From NCBI GenBank assembly GCA_018333525.1, contig JAGXTF010000090.1:62001-126000 (forward strand): a stretch of DNA of 64,000 nt, read 5' to 3'. The position numbers were made by a program, and so were the translations under genes. The notes below the pieces were generated by a model. The model saw nothing but the letters and a program-made list of their open reading frames with translations. It was not told where the DNA came from and searched no databases. This document shows, piece after piece, positions 18,599 to 26,437 of the stretch (within the stretch, counting starts at the first letter, position 1; every line of letters starts with the position of its first letter). Origin of the DNA: Bacteroidota bacterium (GTDB lineage Bacteria > Bacteroidota > Bacteroidia > NS11-12g > UBA955).

Positions 18599-20254
18599 TT
18601 GAAAGACAATACTATTTATATTGGCCTTTGCCTTGCAGGTGCTGTGTCCGCAGGAGCGTACACGGCAGGAGTAATTGACTTTTTATTGGAGACTTTGGAT
18701 GAATGGGAAATACAAAAAGAGAAAAACGATCCGGAAGTTCCTGCACACCAGATCAAGATTGCTGTTATCGGTGGGGCTTCCGCAGGTGGAATGACTGGAA
18801 TTCTTTTATCAGTAAAAAAAGATCAGGCCTTTAAACCGGTTAGGATGGCACCCTCCAATATCCATAGCAGTATTCCGGGCAATCCATTCTACAATGCCTG
18901 GGTAGATCTTACAGAAAATGATCTATGGCCCTTGTTACTGGCATGTAATGATTTGAAAGGAGATGCGCCTATTTATAGTATTCTCAATTCTTCTTTTATA
19001 GATAAGATGGTGAATGCTTCGTTGAGATCGATGCCACTGGAGAAAAAAGCTCGACCCTATTTTTCTGAACCATTAAAAACATTTGTAACGCTATGCAATC
19101 TGGAAGGTTTCAGATACAATATATCCATGAACGCCAATGACCCGGAAAGGTATAAATATGTGATGGGAAAACATGCAGATCTGGCATGTTTTCATATTTC
19201 TGAAAACAAAGAATATCTGGATGATGGATGGATACCGGTTAATCCTGAAACGGGGTTCAATACAGATATTATGGAGCAGGCTGCCAGAGCAACCGGGGCT
19301 TTTCCACTTGTACTTAAAGCGCGGTTTGTGAGCAGACCGGGCAAAGTAATCAACGACCTGCAATGGAACAGGGATATTACCAAACATTTTCCGGTAAGTG
19401 ATGAAATTTATGAAGCATTATGTGTAGATGGTGGAATAATAAATAATGAACCATTTGAATATGTGCGACAATTGCTGAACCAGATTACCGGGGAATCTGT
19501 GGATGTTGGTGATTACAATTCCTTTGATACATTCAAAAGCACAGTTTTATTGGTAGATCCGTTTCCCAGTGAACCTGAATTATTTAATTGCACCGAAAGA
19601 TGGAATTATGTAGCTGCAAATACCCTACAGGCAATGCTGGATCAAATGAGGATGAAGCCATTTGAAATGATGAAGCCGTTTAACCAGAATTTATCCGGAC
19701 AGTTTATGATTTCGCCAATGAAGCAATTGGAGGTGGATGGTATCCCGTCGCAGCGATGCGGTTCTTCCGCAATAGCCTGCGGCGGTATTTGGGGATTTGC
19801 AGGTTTCTTTTCTAAGGAATTTCGCGTTCACGATTATTTTTTAGGTCGGGCAAATTGTGAAAAATTTTTACGGGAAAAATTTACGGTACCGCTTCATTCT
19901 TCCAATCCAATCATAAAATTCGGCTATAAAAAAGTGAAGAATAAGCAAAAATATCTATCGGCGAACGGTGGACTTCAAATAATTCCCGTATTCCGGGAAT
20001 CCGCCTCCAATTCATATATGCCTTCCTTTTACAATGGAGAACAATGGCCCACTATTGCTGAAAAAGACATTTACAAAATGCGTCCATTGATGAAAAAAAG
20101 AATAGAAGTTATTTTAAGAAAGTTGGGTGATTATTCTACTCAGGAAAAGATTTTGTTATGGATTGGATCTAAAGTGCTGCTGAGCGGAAAAATATCTGAT
20201 ATAGTTATTTCTCAGATTATTCGCGGATTAAAATCGCATCAACTTATTAAATAA
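18599..20254 (+). CDS. Patatin-like phospholipase
   Basis: 551 aa. The catalytic dyad is visible: S61 in GGASAGG (GxSxG) and D277 in VDGG. The oxyanion-type N-terminal motif is CLAGAVSAGAYTAGV. Patatins release fatty acids from phospholipids or other lipid esters. A long C-terminal region (after about residue 330) has no domain I can name. The TTG start at 18599 gives MKDNTIYIGLCLAG, directly preceding the first strand. It lies 36 bases after the M19-like gene and is probably the last gene of the operon. It has no signal peptide, so action from the cytoplasm on the inner membrane is possible. Confidence 0.88.
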   Translation: MKDNTIYIGLCLAGAVSAGAYTAGVIDFLLETLDEWEIQKEKNDPEVPAHQIKIAVIGGASAGGMTGILLSVKKDQAFKPVRMAPSNIHSSIPGNPFYNAWVDLTENDLWPLLLACNDLKGDAPIYSILNSSFIDKMVNASLRSMPLEKKARPYFSEPLKTFVTLCNLEGFRYNISMNANDPERYKYVMGKHADLACFHISENKEYLDDGWIPVNPETGFNTDIMEQAARATGAFPLVLKARFVSRPGKVINDLQWNRDITKHFPVSDEIYEALCVDGGIINNEPFEYVRQLLNQITGESVDVGDYNSFDTFKSTVLLVDPFPSEPELFNCTERWNYVAANTLQAMLDQMRMKPFEMMKPFNQNLSGQFMISPMKQLEVDGIPSQRCGSSAIACGGIWGFAGFFSKEFRVHDYFLGRANCEKFLREKFTVPLHSSNPIIKFGYKKVKNKQKYLSANGGLQIIPVFRESASNSYMPSFYNGEQWPTIAEKDIYKMRPLMKKRIEVILRKLGDYSTQEKILLWIGSKVLLSGKISDIVISQIIRGLKSHQLIK

Positions 20255-20282
20255 TGAAGTAAAAAACTTCATTTGGGTTTTA
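20254..20282 (+). terminator. Terminator after the patatin gene
   Basis: ATGAAGT (20254-20260), loop AAAAA, ACTTCAT (20266-20272), followed by TTGGGTTTT. The remaining gap to 20550 is A+T rich with nothing recognisable. Confidence 0.5.
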
Positions 20283-20550
20283 GCCGGCTCTTATCTCCTT
20301 GTCTCCCAGAAAATTCTTATTTGTGGTTAAGTTTTGTTTCCATTTTGGGAAGAAGACTTTTGAAAATTCAATTCGCAAATGCGGAATTTAATGGTGTAAT
20401 CTATTGATTATATGTTATTTCTGAATCCATTTCTCCCGCCACAGATTTTAATCGAGGGGCAATTAAAAATCCAAATATTCACATAAAGCTAAATTTATTT
20501 CAATTCTAAAGTAAATGGATTTTATTATATTTTTCTTGTATAAATCTCAG

Positions 20551-21120
20551 TTAAATTGAAAAAAACAGGAGCAACATTAATATGAGGATAGGAGTTAATA
20601 AGGCGAATATGGCCATGGCAACGCCACGCTGTCTAAGGTGGTTTTTGTCCAATTCTACCAAAGCCTTAATAGCATTTTCGAAACCGGAGAATAACAGTAT
20701 CGCAGTGGTTAATATTACAATAATAAAAGCAAACAAACCTATAGTGGTTTCAACAAATGGGACAAAAATCAAAAGCCCGAAAAAGAGAACGCCAATGCCA
20801 CTTCCAACCTGTCTTATACCTTTTTTTGCATGTTTATTTAATGGAAGTTTTTTCGAAACCATTTGGCTATCTCCGGGAAGATTGTTTTTGATTTGCATTT
20901 TGTAATGCCGACTTTCCTGGATCAGACCTGATGCATTTTTTGCAGACAGGGAAACCGGTTTAAGTAATTGTGATTTCGGGTTTTCCTGAATTGGAAGTTT
21001 CTTTTTCAGGAATGTATTTGTCTCGAATCTGCCTCCATACGCAGGGCTTTTCTGCCTGATCATTTTACTGCATGAGGTAAATAAACAAAATAAAATAAAA
21101 ATATATAAACAGCGAACCAT
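20551..21120 (-). CDS. Lipoprotein with C-terminal membrane helices, unknown function
   Basis: About 189 aa from an ATG at 21120. A further in-frame codon at 21168 adds 16 residues but would bury the lipoprotein signal. The signal MVRCLYIFILFCLFTSC contains a lipobox-like LFTSC. A basic Lys-rich middle follows. The last 80 residues contain two or three hydrophobic segments (IGVLFFGLLIFVPF, IGLFAFIIVILTTAILLF, VAMAIFALLTPILILMLLLFF). A lipid anchor combined with several membrane spans is unusual; alternatively the first Cys is not lipidated. No family recognised. Confidence 0.7.
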   Translation of the reverse strand: MVRCLYIFILFCLFTSCSKMIRQKSPAYGGRFETNTFLKKKLPIQENPKSQLLKPVSLSAKNASGLIQESRHYKMQIKNNLPGDSQMVSKKLPLNKHAKKGIRQVGSGIGVLFFGLLIFVPFVETTIGLFAFIIVILTTAILLFSGFENAIKALVELDKNHLRQRGVAMAIFALLTPILILMLLLFFSI

Positions 21121-21226
21121 AGCGCAATTTATGAATATGGAAAATAGAAATTGTAAATTTTTTGACAATAGAAGCCATCTCCCAATTACTTATAGTTCAT
21201 TTTCAATTTTCGCAAAAAACAACATA

Positions 21227-21255
21227 TTGCATTTTGCCAATAATTCTTACATTTG
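21227..21255 (+). promoter_or_regulatory. Promoter of the small secreted protein/cytochrome c pair
   Basis: TTG at 21227-21229, 18-base spacer, TACATTTG at 21248-21255. The ATG at 21266 follows after ten bases. Confidence 0.6.
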
Positions 21256-21265
21256 AATACCTCCT

Positions 21266-21661
21266 ATGAAAACAATCAGAACGCTTTTGTGCTGCATGGC
21301 CATTATGGCAGCACGAGGGGTAATTGCCGGGGACAGCGCATCCAGAGTAAGTTTTCAGATGGAGGGGCAATTTTCAATTACCGCCAATCAGTATGCCGCT
21401 TTTTTATCTATTGGTGGTGCAACTTTAAAAATGAATTTTGATCACTTCACCCTTTCATTGATAACCATGCCCATTATCAAATTCAGTGAAGATCCAATAA
21501 GACCTTTTATTTCACCTGGATTTGGTGCCGGAATGCAGTTGTATTTTCTCAAGGATAAAAGATTTATTATCAGTGCTCCTTTTTACTACAACAATGCCAT
21601 AAACAAATGGCAGTTTACCGCTGGCGTTGGTTATGTGCTTACCAAACCCAAAAAATCCTGA
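21266..21661 (+). CDS. Small secreted protein, outer-membrane-barrel-like
   Basis: 131 aa with a signal peptide (MKTIRTLLCCMAIMAARGVIAG). Alternating hydrophobic strands such as VSFQMEGQFSITANQYAAFLSIGG and KWQFTAGVGYVLTK suggest a small beta-barrel or beta-sandwich. PFISPGFGAGMQLYF resembles glycine-rich hairpins of barrel proteins. No catalytic motif is visible. The stop codon overlaps the start region of the cytochrome c gene, so the two are translationally linked. Confidence 0.7.
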   Translation: MKTIRTLLCCMAIMAARGVIAGDSASRVSFQMEGQFSITANQYAAFLSIGGATLKMNFDHFTLSLITMPIIKFSEDPIRPFISPGFGAGMQLYFLKDKRFIISAPFYYNNAINKWQFTAGVGYVLTKPKKS

Positions 21662-22641
21662 AACGCTATAGGTTTATATCCATTTTTTTTGTTTGTAGTA
21701 TTTTTTTTAGCTGCAGGCAAACTCCTGTAAATACGAAATATTATTGGACCGCGCCGGATACCTTGGAAATCCCAAACTCTGCATTGGGTAAGGAAATCCG
21801 ATACGGCCGTGAACTGGTAGTAAATACGTCCAGATATTTTGGACCTGATGGCAGCATTTCAATATATTCCGGTGGTATGAATTGCCAGAATTGTCATTTG
21901 GAAGCAGGTACCAAATTTTGGGGAAATAATTTTAGTGCAGCATTTTCCACTTATCCGAAATACAAAGACAGGCGAGGAGAATATGAAAGTGTAACCCAAA
22001 AAGTAATGGATTGTTTTGAACGCAGTTTGAATGTTTTACTCTCAACAGACCACAAACAAAGTGCTCCGGATTCTAACAGCAGGGAAATAAAAGCCATTGT
22101 TGCTTATATAAGCTGGTTGGGGAAAAATGTGCCTAGGGGAGTTAAACCTGAGGGAGCGCAAACCCGCGACCTGCCGCTGTTGGATCACAGAGCAGATACA
22201 GCATATGGGCGGCAAATATTTTATTTAAAATGCATCAGTTGCCACCAAAAAAATGGTTTGGGCGTAAAGAATCCGGATAAGCCGGGATATCAATATCCGC
22301 CTCTTTGGGGGAAGCAATCTTACAATACCGGTGCAAGTATGTATCGTCTTTCCAGGCTTGCCGCTTTCATTCAGGACAATATGCCTTTTGGTGCCACCTA
22401 TGAGCAACCTCAACTAAACAATGAAGAGGCCTGGGACATTGCAGCATTCATTTGTTCACAGCCCAGAGAAATAATGGACTGCAGCAAAGATTGGCCAGAC
22501 CCGGGAACCAAATTTGCAGATATTGCTTTTGGCCCATATGCAGATACATTCAGCTATGGCCAGCACAAATACGGCCCTTTCGGGCCGATAGAATTGTGGA
22601 GGAAAAATTACAAGAAAAATTCTCAGCCTGCGAAGCAATAA
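21658..22641 (+). CDS. Dihaem cytochrome c lipoprotein, thiosulfate-dehydrogenase-like
   Basis: Two haem-binding motifs, CQNCH and CISCH (about 115 residues apart), in the arrangement of TsdA-like and related c-type dehydrogenases. GGMNCQNCHLEAGT, FSTYPKYKDRRG, DCFERSLN and the C-terminal PFGPIELWR support that relationship. A lipoprotein signal RYRFISIFFVCSIFFSC is seen. The only ATG in frame (21607) would place 17 extra residues ahead of the signal. A CTG at 21658 overlaps the preceding TGA (CTGA) and yields a compact MKRYRF start, so I favour it, though CTG starts are rare. Predicted periplasmic electron transfer or sulfur-compound oxidation. The 3' end overlaps the convergent DsrE-like gene. 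Confidence 0.85.
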   Translation: MKRYRFISIFFVCSIFFSCRQTPVNTKYYWTAPDTLEIPNSALGKEIRYGRELVVNTSRYFGPDGSISIYSGGMNCQNCHLEAGTKFWGNNFSAAFSTYPKYKDRRGEYESVTQKVMDCFERSLNVLLSTDHKQSAPDSNSREIKAIVAYISWLGKNVPRGVKPEGAQTRDLPLLDHRADTAYGRQIFYLKCISCHQKNGLGVKNPDKPGYQYPPLWGKQSYNTGASMYRLSRLAAFIQDNMPFGATYEQPQLNNEEAWDIAAFICSQPREIMDCSKDWPDPGTKFADIAFGPYADTFSYGQHKYGPFGPIELWRKNYKKNSQPAKQ

Positions 22642-23330
22642 CTGCAATCGTATTCTTGCGCGCGGCCTACCGCCCAAACACCGGAAGGAACGATTTGAAT
22701 TCCCGGAAGAACCGCAGCTTCCCATTCTTTCTTCACGGTTGCTGCATCCATTTTCATCATGTCAGCGGCTACAGCTGAGAAAACAGTCATTGCTGCATCG
22801 CAAACGCAAAACAACACACCGCTTTCCTGCAATTCATTGATACCAATAGGCACCGCACCAATTCCGGGAATATTGAATGCTCCTTTAGCTGGTTGCCAAA
22901 ATGGATTTTTAGTTGCAAATTCTTTATGCTCAGGGGGACTCATGGCTTTAAACATTTGTCCAAAATTGTATTTGGCCCAAAGTTCATGTCCAAATGCGTA
23001 ACAGATGGCATTGTGTCGTAATACTACCATCGCTGTATTTTCTTTTTCCGGAGTGCCGGTGGCACCATTGGTCATTAGAAAAACTTTAGGCCATGCGAAT
23101 GGAAGTACATCGTGAGGTTGGGTGACATCGAAAACCATTCGGTGTTTCCCTTTAATACTGGTTTTCATCCACTGATCTGCGATATGCATTTTAGCATCAG
23201 GCATATTGGCTTCTACCGCTTGTTGCGCTGATTTGACATAAGAAGTAATGCCCAGGGTTGCGGCAGTGCCGGCCAGAATTTTTAGAAATCCACGGCGGTT
23301 TGCCTGGTTTTCGTTCAAGTTCGTTTTCAT
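22623..23330 (-). CDS. Tat-exported DsrE/DsrF-like protein
   Basis: 235 aa. A twin-arginine signal (NRRGFLKILAGTAATLG) leads to the periplasm. The mature part has features of the DsrE fold: MVVLRHNAICYAFGHELWAKY, GVLFCVCDAAM and LPGIQIVPSGVWAVGRAQEYDCSYCFAG. DsrE/F proteins bind or relay sulfur through Cys. Several Cys are available here (FCVCD, DCSYC), including a CxxC near the C-terminus. It converges with the dihaem cytochrome c, overlapping by 19 bases, which suggests a shared sulfur-related role. That role is inferred. Confidence 0.75.
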   Translation of the reverse strand: MKTNLNENQANRRGFLKILAGTAATLGITSYVKSAQQAVEANMPDAKMHIADQWMKTSIKGKHRMVFDVTQPHDVLPFAWPKVFLMTNGATGTPEKENTAMVVLRHNAICYAFGHELWAKYNFGQMFKAMSPPEHKEFATKNPFWQPAKGAFNIPGIGAVPIGINELQESGVLFCVCDAAMTVFSAVAADMMKMDAATVKKEWEAAVLPGIQIVPSGVWAVGRAQEYDCSYCFAG

Positions 23331-23955
23331 TTTTTTAGGGATTAGGGGTTGAAATTTGTTATAGCAAGGTATTAGATTTCATGGAGAAATCCAAATGAGA
23401 TTCAGCTTGCTAAGGGGTTTCAAATTTTAGAAATCAGAATAAAAAATCAACGTGTTGTGCTTTGAAATAATATTCGCCACCTTTGGCATTGCCCAAAGGT
23501 GCAACCAAAGGCTAGGCCCGCAGAATAATTGCTTGAAAACTACGATTGGCATTTTTACAACGCGCCTAAGGTTTTTGCGAAGAGCTTAAACACGGTATAG
23601 GCTCATTTAACGGCAAAAACTGCAGGCGCTATGCACTCACTATTTATTTGTACCGGACGCAAATGCCATCTTGTTTTCATACGCAATTCTTCTAAAGGGC
23701 CAAAACCGGGTCGCAAGGCTTTTATAGAAAATTAGAAATGATTACAACTTTTAACTTCGAATTGTAAAAGTTAAAATCCGTATCAATAATAAAGTTTTAA
23801 AAAAGTGTTGCAACCCGGTTTTAGCTGGCAACAGCCCTCCCGACCAAGTCATTCGGGCGGGGCTCCACCTTTTTCGGTAAAAAGGTGGATTAAAAATAAA
23901 ATCTCATTTTCTTAGAATACTGTAATTTATTTGAGATAACGCAGCACTTAAAAAA
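23331..23955. other. Large structured intergenic region
   Basis: 625 bases with no credible gene. It holds the dispersed hairpin repeat at 23474-23515. A near-perfect 15-base inverted repeat joins AAAACCGGGTCGCAA (23702-23716) and TTGCAACCCGGTTTT (23808-23822). Inside it is TTTTAACTT/AAGTTAAAA. A 10-bp stem hairpin lies at 23865-23888 (CCACCTTTTT, loop CGGT). The 5' part upstream of the DsrE-like gene may hold its promoter (TACCTTGC on the minus strand near 23363). An unannotated RNA is possible. Confidence 0.55.
23474..23515 (+). repeat. Dispersed hairpin repeat, copy 1 (CACCTTTGG family)
   Basis: CACCTTTGG, loop CATTGC, CCAAAGGTG (23478-23501), then CCAAAGGCTAG. Nearly identical to 31529-31570. 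Confidence 0.8.
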
Positions 23956-24969
23956 TCAATGAATGGATTTGGCCAGTTCCATTAATTTGGCGCTGCAGGT
24001 TTCAGCCTGATTCCAATCCCATTCCATGGAATTATTTACCTGCGTTTTATCTTTTCTACCATGCAAATAGGTGCCGTCGTAATATTCCATTAAAATACCT
24101 GCCCAGGCAGATATGTTGCCCGATTCCAATGCTTCCAGTGCGTTTTTTAAATTTAGTCCGCCCAGTCTTTTTTTCAATTTCACCGTGCATGCCGCGAGAT
24201 CTTCTTTAGGAAAGGCACCATACTCTTTTAATATTCTTTGCAAGCGAATGGGTTTATTCAGAATAATATCCGTTAACGGAGAATTTTCCATTTGTAGCCA
24301 AACGGATTCCGGCAAAATATTGGAACCAATTTTCCGGCTTTCATTTTCCAAAAAAACCAGGTCACTTGCATTCATGTTTTTCCAGAGTTCATACAACATA
24401 TTTTCAAACATTTCATTGGAAAATTGAGCTGGCATTCCAAGACCACCTAAGGCGCTTCCCTTATGGTTGGCAAGGTTCTCCAGATCTATCACCTGGGCAC
24501 CTTTTAGTTTCAGTAATTTCAGAATCTCTGTTTTCCCAACTCCGGTATACCCACTTAAAACATGCAAATTTAATTTGCGTTGCAATCCCTTTAAAACATT
24601 GCGGCGGTATGCTTTATATCCACCTGAAATTACCTTACATGGCAATCCGCCCCATTCATAAATGGTTGCAGAAATTGCGCTGCGCAACCCCCCTCTCCAG
24701 CAATAAAAAACGGGAGTTTTATCGCCGGATTTTTCGCGTAATTCGCGAAAGAAATTCGCAAAATTTGGCCCCACCAGTTCAAAACCTTTTGCTACTGCGG
24801 CTTCACGGCCCAGTTGTTTATAAGTAGTACCAATAATTTTTCGGTTTTCGTCATTCAATAAAGGAATATTGATTGCACCCGGAACATGCGCATGTGCAAA
24901 TTCGCCTTCGCTTCTTACGTCAATCGTGAATTGTTTTTCCAGGTTTTCCGGTGAAATTTTTTCAGGCAT
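23956..24969 (-). CDS. mnmH: tRNA 2-selenouridine/geranyl-2-thiouridine synthase
   Basis: 337 aa, full length for MnmH (SelU/YbbB). An N-terminal rhodanese domain has catalytic C90 in VFYCWRGGLRS. It is fused to a P-loop domain with Walker A SGYTGVGKT (about residues 139-147). The enzyme replaces sulfur with selenium in the wobble 2-thiouridine of tRNA Lys, Glu and Gln through a geranylated intermediate. No selD is in the window, so selenium supply is unproven. Last gene of the purS-DUF4286-mnmH operon. Confidence 0.94.
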   Translation of the reverse strand: MPEKISPENLEKQFTIDVRSEGEFAHAHVPGAINIPLLNDENRKIIGTTYKQLGREAAVAKGFELVGPNFANFFRELREKSGDKTPVFYCWRGGLRSAISATIYEWGGLPCKVISGGYKAYRRNVLKGLQRKLNLHVLSGYTGVGKTEILKLLKLKGAQVIDLENLANHKGSALGGLGMPAQFSNEMFENMLYELWKNMNASDLVFLENESRKIGSNILPESVWLQMENSPLTDIILNKPIRLQRILKEYGAFPKEDLAACTVKLKKRLGGLNLKNALEALESGNISAWAGILMEYYDGTYLHGRKDKTQVNNSMEWDWNQAETCSAKLMELAKSIH

Positions 24970-24970
24970 T

Positions 24971-25285
24971 TCAGCGGCCTGTAATTTCTTCCAGAAGTGT
25001 GCGGAAGGCTAGTACGGAATCCCCATATCTGGCCAATGTTTTTGCCTGCAAAGCAGGTGCAAACTGGTCTCTGTATTTTTCATAATCCTGCATTTCGCGT
25101 GCGGAATATTGTATGGCATAATTCACACCATTATCATCAAGGGCACTGGTCAGCAATTTCAATATTTTATAACTTTCAAAACAATTGGATTGCATCACTT
25201 CCGGAATATGTACCTCCATCATCCATTGCAGCCATTCATCTGCAATAGCTGCATCCATGCTGCAGGTTACATTATACAGGATCAT
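24971..25285 (-). CDS. DUF4286 family protein
   Basis: 104 aa. MILYNVTCSMDAAIADEWLQW and HIPEVM match the N-terminal half of DUF4286, a small ferredoxin-like alpha/beta family common in Bacteroidota with no assigned function. The ATG overlaps the purS TGA (ATGA, 25282-25285), and mnmH starts one base after its stop, so all three are one transcript. Confidence 0.85.
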   Translation of the reverse strand: MILYNVTCSMDAAIADEWLQWMMEVHIPEVMQSNCFESYKILKLLTSALDDNGVNYAIQYSAREMQDYEKYRDQFAPALQAKTLARYGDSVLAFRTLLEEITGR

Positions 25286-25539
25286 AGCTGTGGCAGCGAA
25301 ATCCGGATATGGTAGGATTCCATAATCAGATTCGCCAGTAATTTTTTACAGGCAACTTCTGCAGTTTCCTCAGCCTGCTGGTGGTCATTGGCTTCTATTT
25401 CCATGGTAATAAATTTGCCAACTCTAACATCATGCACATTTTGTAGCCCTATGGAAGGCATGCTGTGCGACACCGCTTTGCCCTGAGGATCCAACAATCC
25501 TTTAAGTGGCAATATTTCAATTTCAGCGAGAAATTTCAC
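25282..25539 (-). CDS. purS: Phosphoribosylformylglycinamidine synthase subunit PurS
   Basis: 85 aa, the usual size for PurS, the small subunit that bridges PurL and PurQ in purine synthesis. The GLLDPQGKAV and VHDVRVGKFITMEI motifs are characteristic. It starts with GTG at 25539, four bases after the promoter-like TAATTTCG, so it is likely leaderless. Neither purQ nor purL is adjacent; the operon partners are DUF4286 and mnmH. Confidence 0.9.
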   Translation of the reverse strand: MKFLAEIEILPLKGLLDPQGKAVSHSMPSIGLQNVHDVRVGKFITMEIEANDHQQAEETAEVACKKLLANLIMESYHIRISLPQL

Positions 25540-25543
25540 GCTG

Positions 25544-25551
25544 CGAAATTA
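25544..25551 (-). promoter_or_regulatory. -7 promoter element of the purS operon
   Basis: The minus strand reads TAATTTCGC, followed after a few bases by the GTG start. This is the TTCG variant of the -7 box. Confidence 0.5.
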
Positions 25552-25581
25552 GGAAATTTCTACTAGAACAAAACTGAAGAT

Positions 25582-25703
25582 GTGGTTGGTTTCACTCCGC
25601 TTCGCTGCGAAAAGACCAACCACGGGAAGAAATTCACATCAAGCTCATTGAATTCATGAGAAAGAGGCTGGTCTCACTCCGCTTCGCTGTGTAAAGACCA
25701 ACC
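25582..25703. repeat. Two hairpin repeats (GTGGTTGGT family) between purS and the sirtuin gene
   Basis: Hairpin 1 is GTGGTTGGT (25582-25590) with ACCAACCAC (25615-25623). Hairpin 2 is GGCTGGTCT (25666-25674) with AGACCAACC (25695-25703). Both loops carry the same TCACTCCGCTTCGCTG. They lie between divergent promoters. Confidence 0.8.
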
Positions 25704-25729
25704 ACGAGAAAAACGTTGAAAATGAGGAT

Positions 25730-25737
25730 TATTTTTG
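25730..25737 (+). promoter_or_regulatory. -7 promoter element of the sirtuin operon
   Basis: TATTTTTGC, four bases before the GTG start at 25742. Drives a predicted six-gene transcript to 29778. Confidence 0.55.
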
Positions 25738-25741
25738 CGAA

Positions 25742-26437
25742 GTGAAACATCTGGTGGTTCTCAGCGGTGCAGGTATCAGTGCGGAAAGCGGCCTTAAAAC
25801 CTTTCGCGATGCCGGTGGTTTGTGGGAGGGGCACAGGATTGAAGATGTGGCTAGTCCGGAAGGGTTTGCCTCAAACCCTGCATTGGTTTTGGATTTTTAC
25901 AACCAACGCAGAAGACAGCTGGATGAGGTTATGCCCAATGAAGCGCATTTGCTGCTGGCAAAACTCGAATCACATTACCGCGTTACCATTGTTACCCAGA
26001 ATGTAGACGATCTGCATGAAAGGGCAGGCAGTAATGAAATTATCCATCTGCATGGCGAATTGCGCTTTGCCTGCAGTAGCAAAGACAGAAGTATACGTGA
26101 ATTTCTGGGTAACCGGGATATCAAGCCGGGAGATAGAAGCAGCGATGGTTCACCATTAAGGCCGGATATTGTGTGGTTTGGAGAGGCAGTTCCCAAAATG
26201 GAAGAAGCTATTTATGCCACCTTGCAGGCAGATGTTTTTCTGGTAATAGGCACATCGCTGGAAGTATATCCCGCTGCAGGATTGTTGCATTATGTGCGCG
26301 ATGGGAAACCGGTTTATATACTGGATCCAAACCGGCATGAAAACAGGGCAGAAAGGCATATTCATGTCATTTCAAAAAAAGCCACCGAAGGAATGCGGGA
26401 ATTGTATGCTAATTTAGTCGCCGATGTTTCGATATAA
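25742..26437 (+). CDS. Sir2-family NAD-dependent protein deacylase
   Basis: 231 aa. NAD-binding GAGISAESG (9-17), FRDAGGLW, TQNVDDLHERAG and catalytic H104 in HLHGE are present. Y53 and R56 (FYNQR) form the YxxR pair that marks desuccinylase-type class III sirtuins. The usual four zinc-binding Cys are absent: only one Cys (RFACSS) lies where the zinc module should be, so this is a zinc-free version. It starts with GTG right after the promoter box. First gene of an operon with a lipoprotein, xseAB, ldcA and gtrA. Confidence 0.92.
   Translation: MKHLVVLSGAGISAESGLKTFRDAGGLWEGHRIEDVASPEGFASNPALVLDFYNQRRRQLDEVMPNEAHLLLAKLESHYRVTIVTQNVDDLHERAGSNEIIHLHGELRFACSSKDRSIREFLGNRDIKPGDRSSDGSPLRPDIVWFGEAVPKMEEAIYATLQADVFLVIGTSLEVYPAAGLLHYVRDGKPVYILDPNRHENRAERHIHVISKKATEGMRELYANLVADVSI

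Noticed and set aside
18599-20254. Interpretation of the patatin as a CBASS effector
   Set aside because: No CD-NTase, HORMA, TRIP13 or ubiquitin-like partner gene lies nearby; neighbours are an amidase and a dipeptidase.
23331-23955. tmRNA, RNase P RNA or SRP RNA in the structured gap
   Set aside because: None of the conserved core sequences of these RNAs is recognisable by eye.
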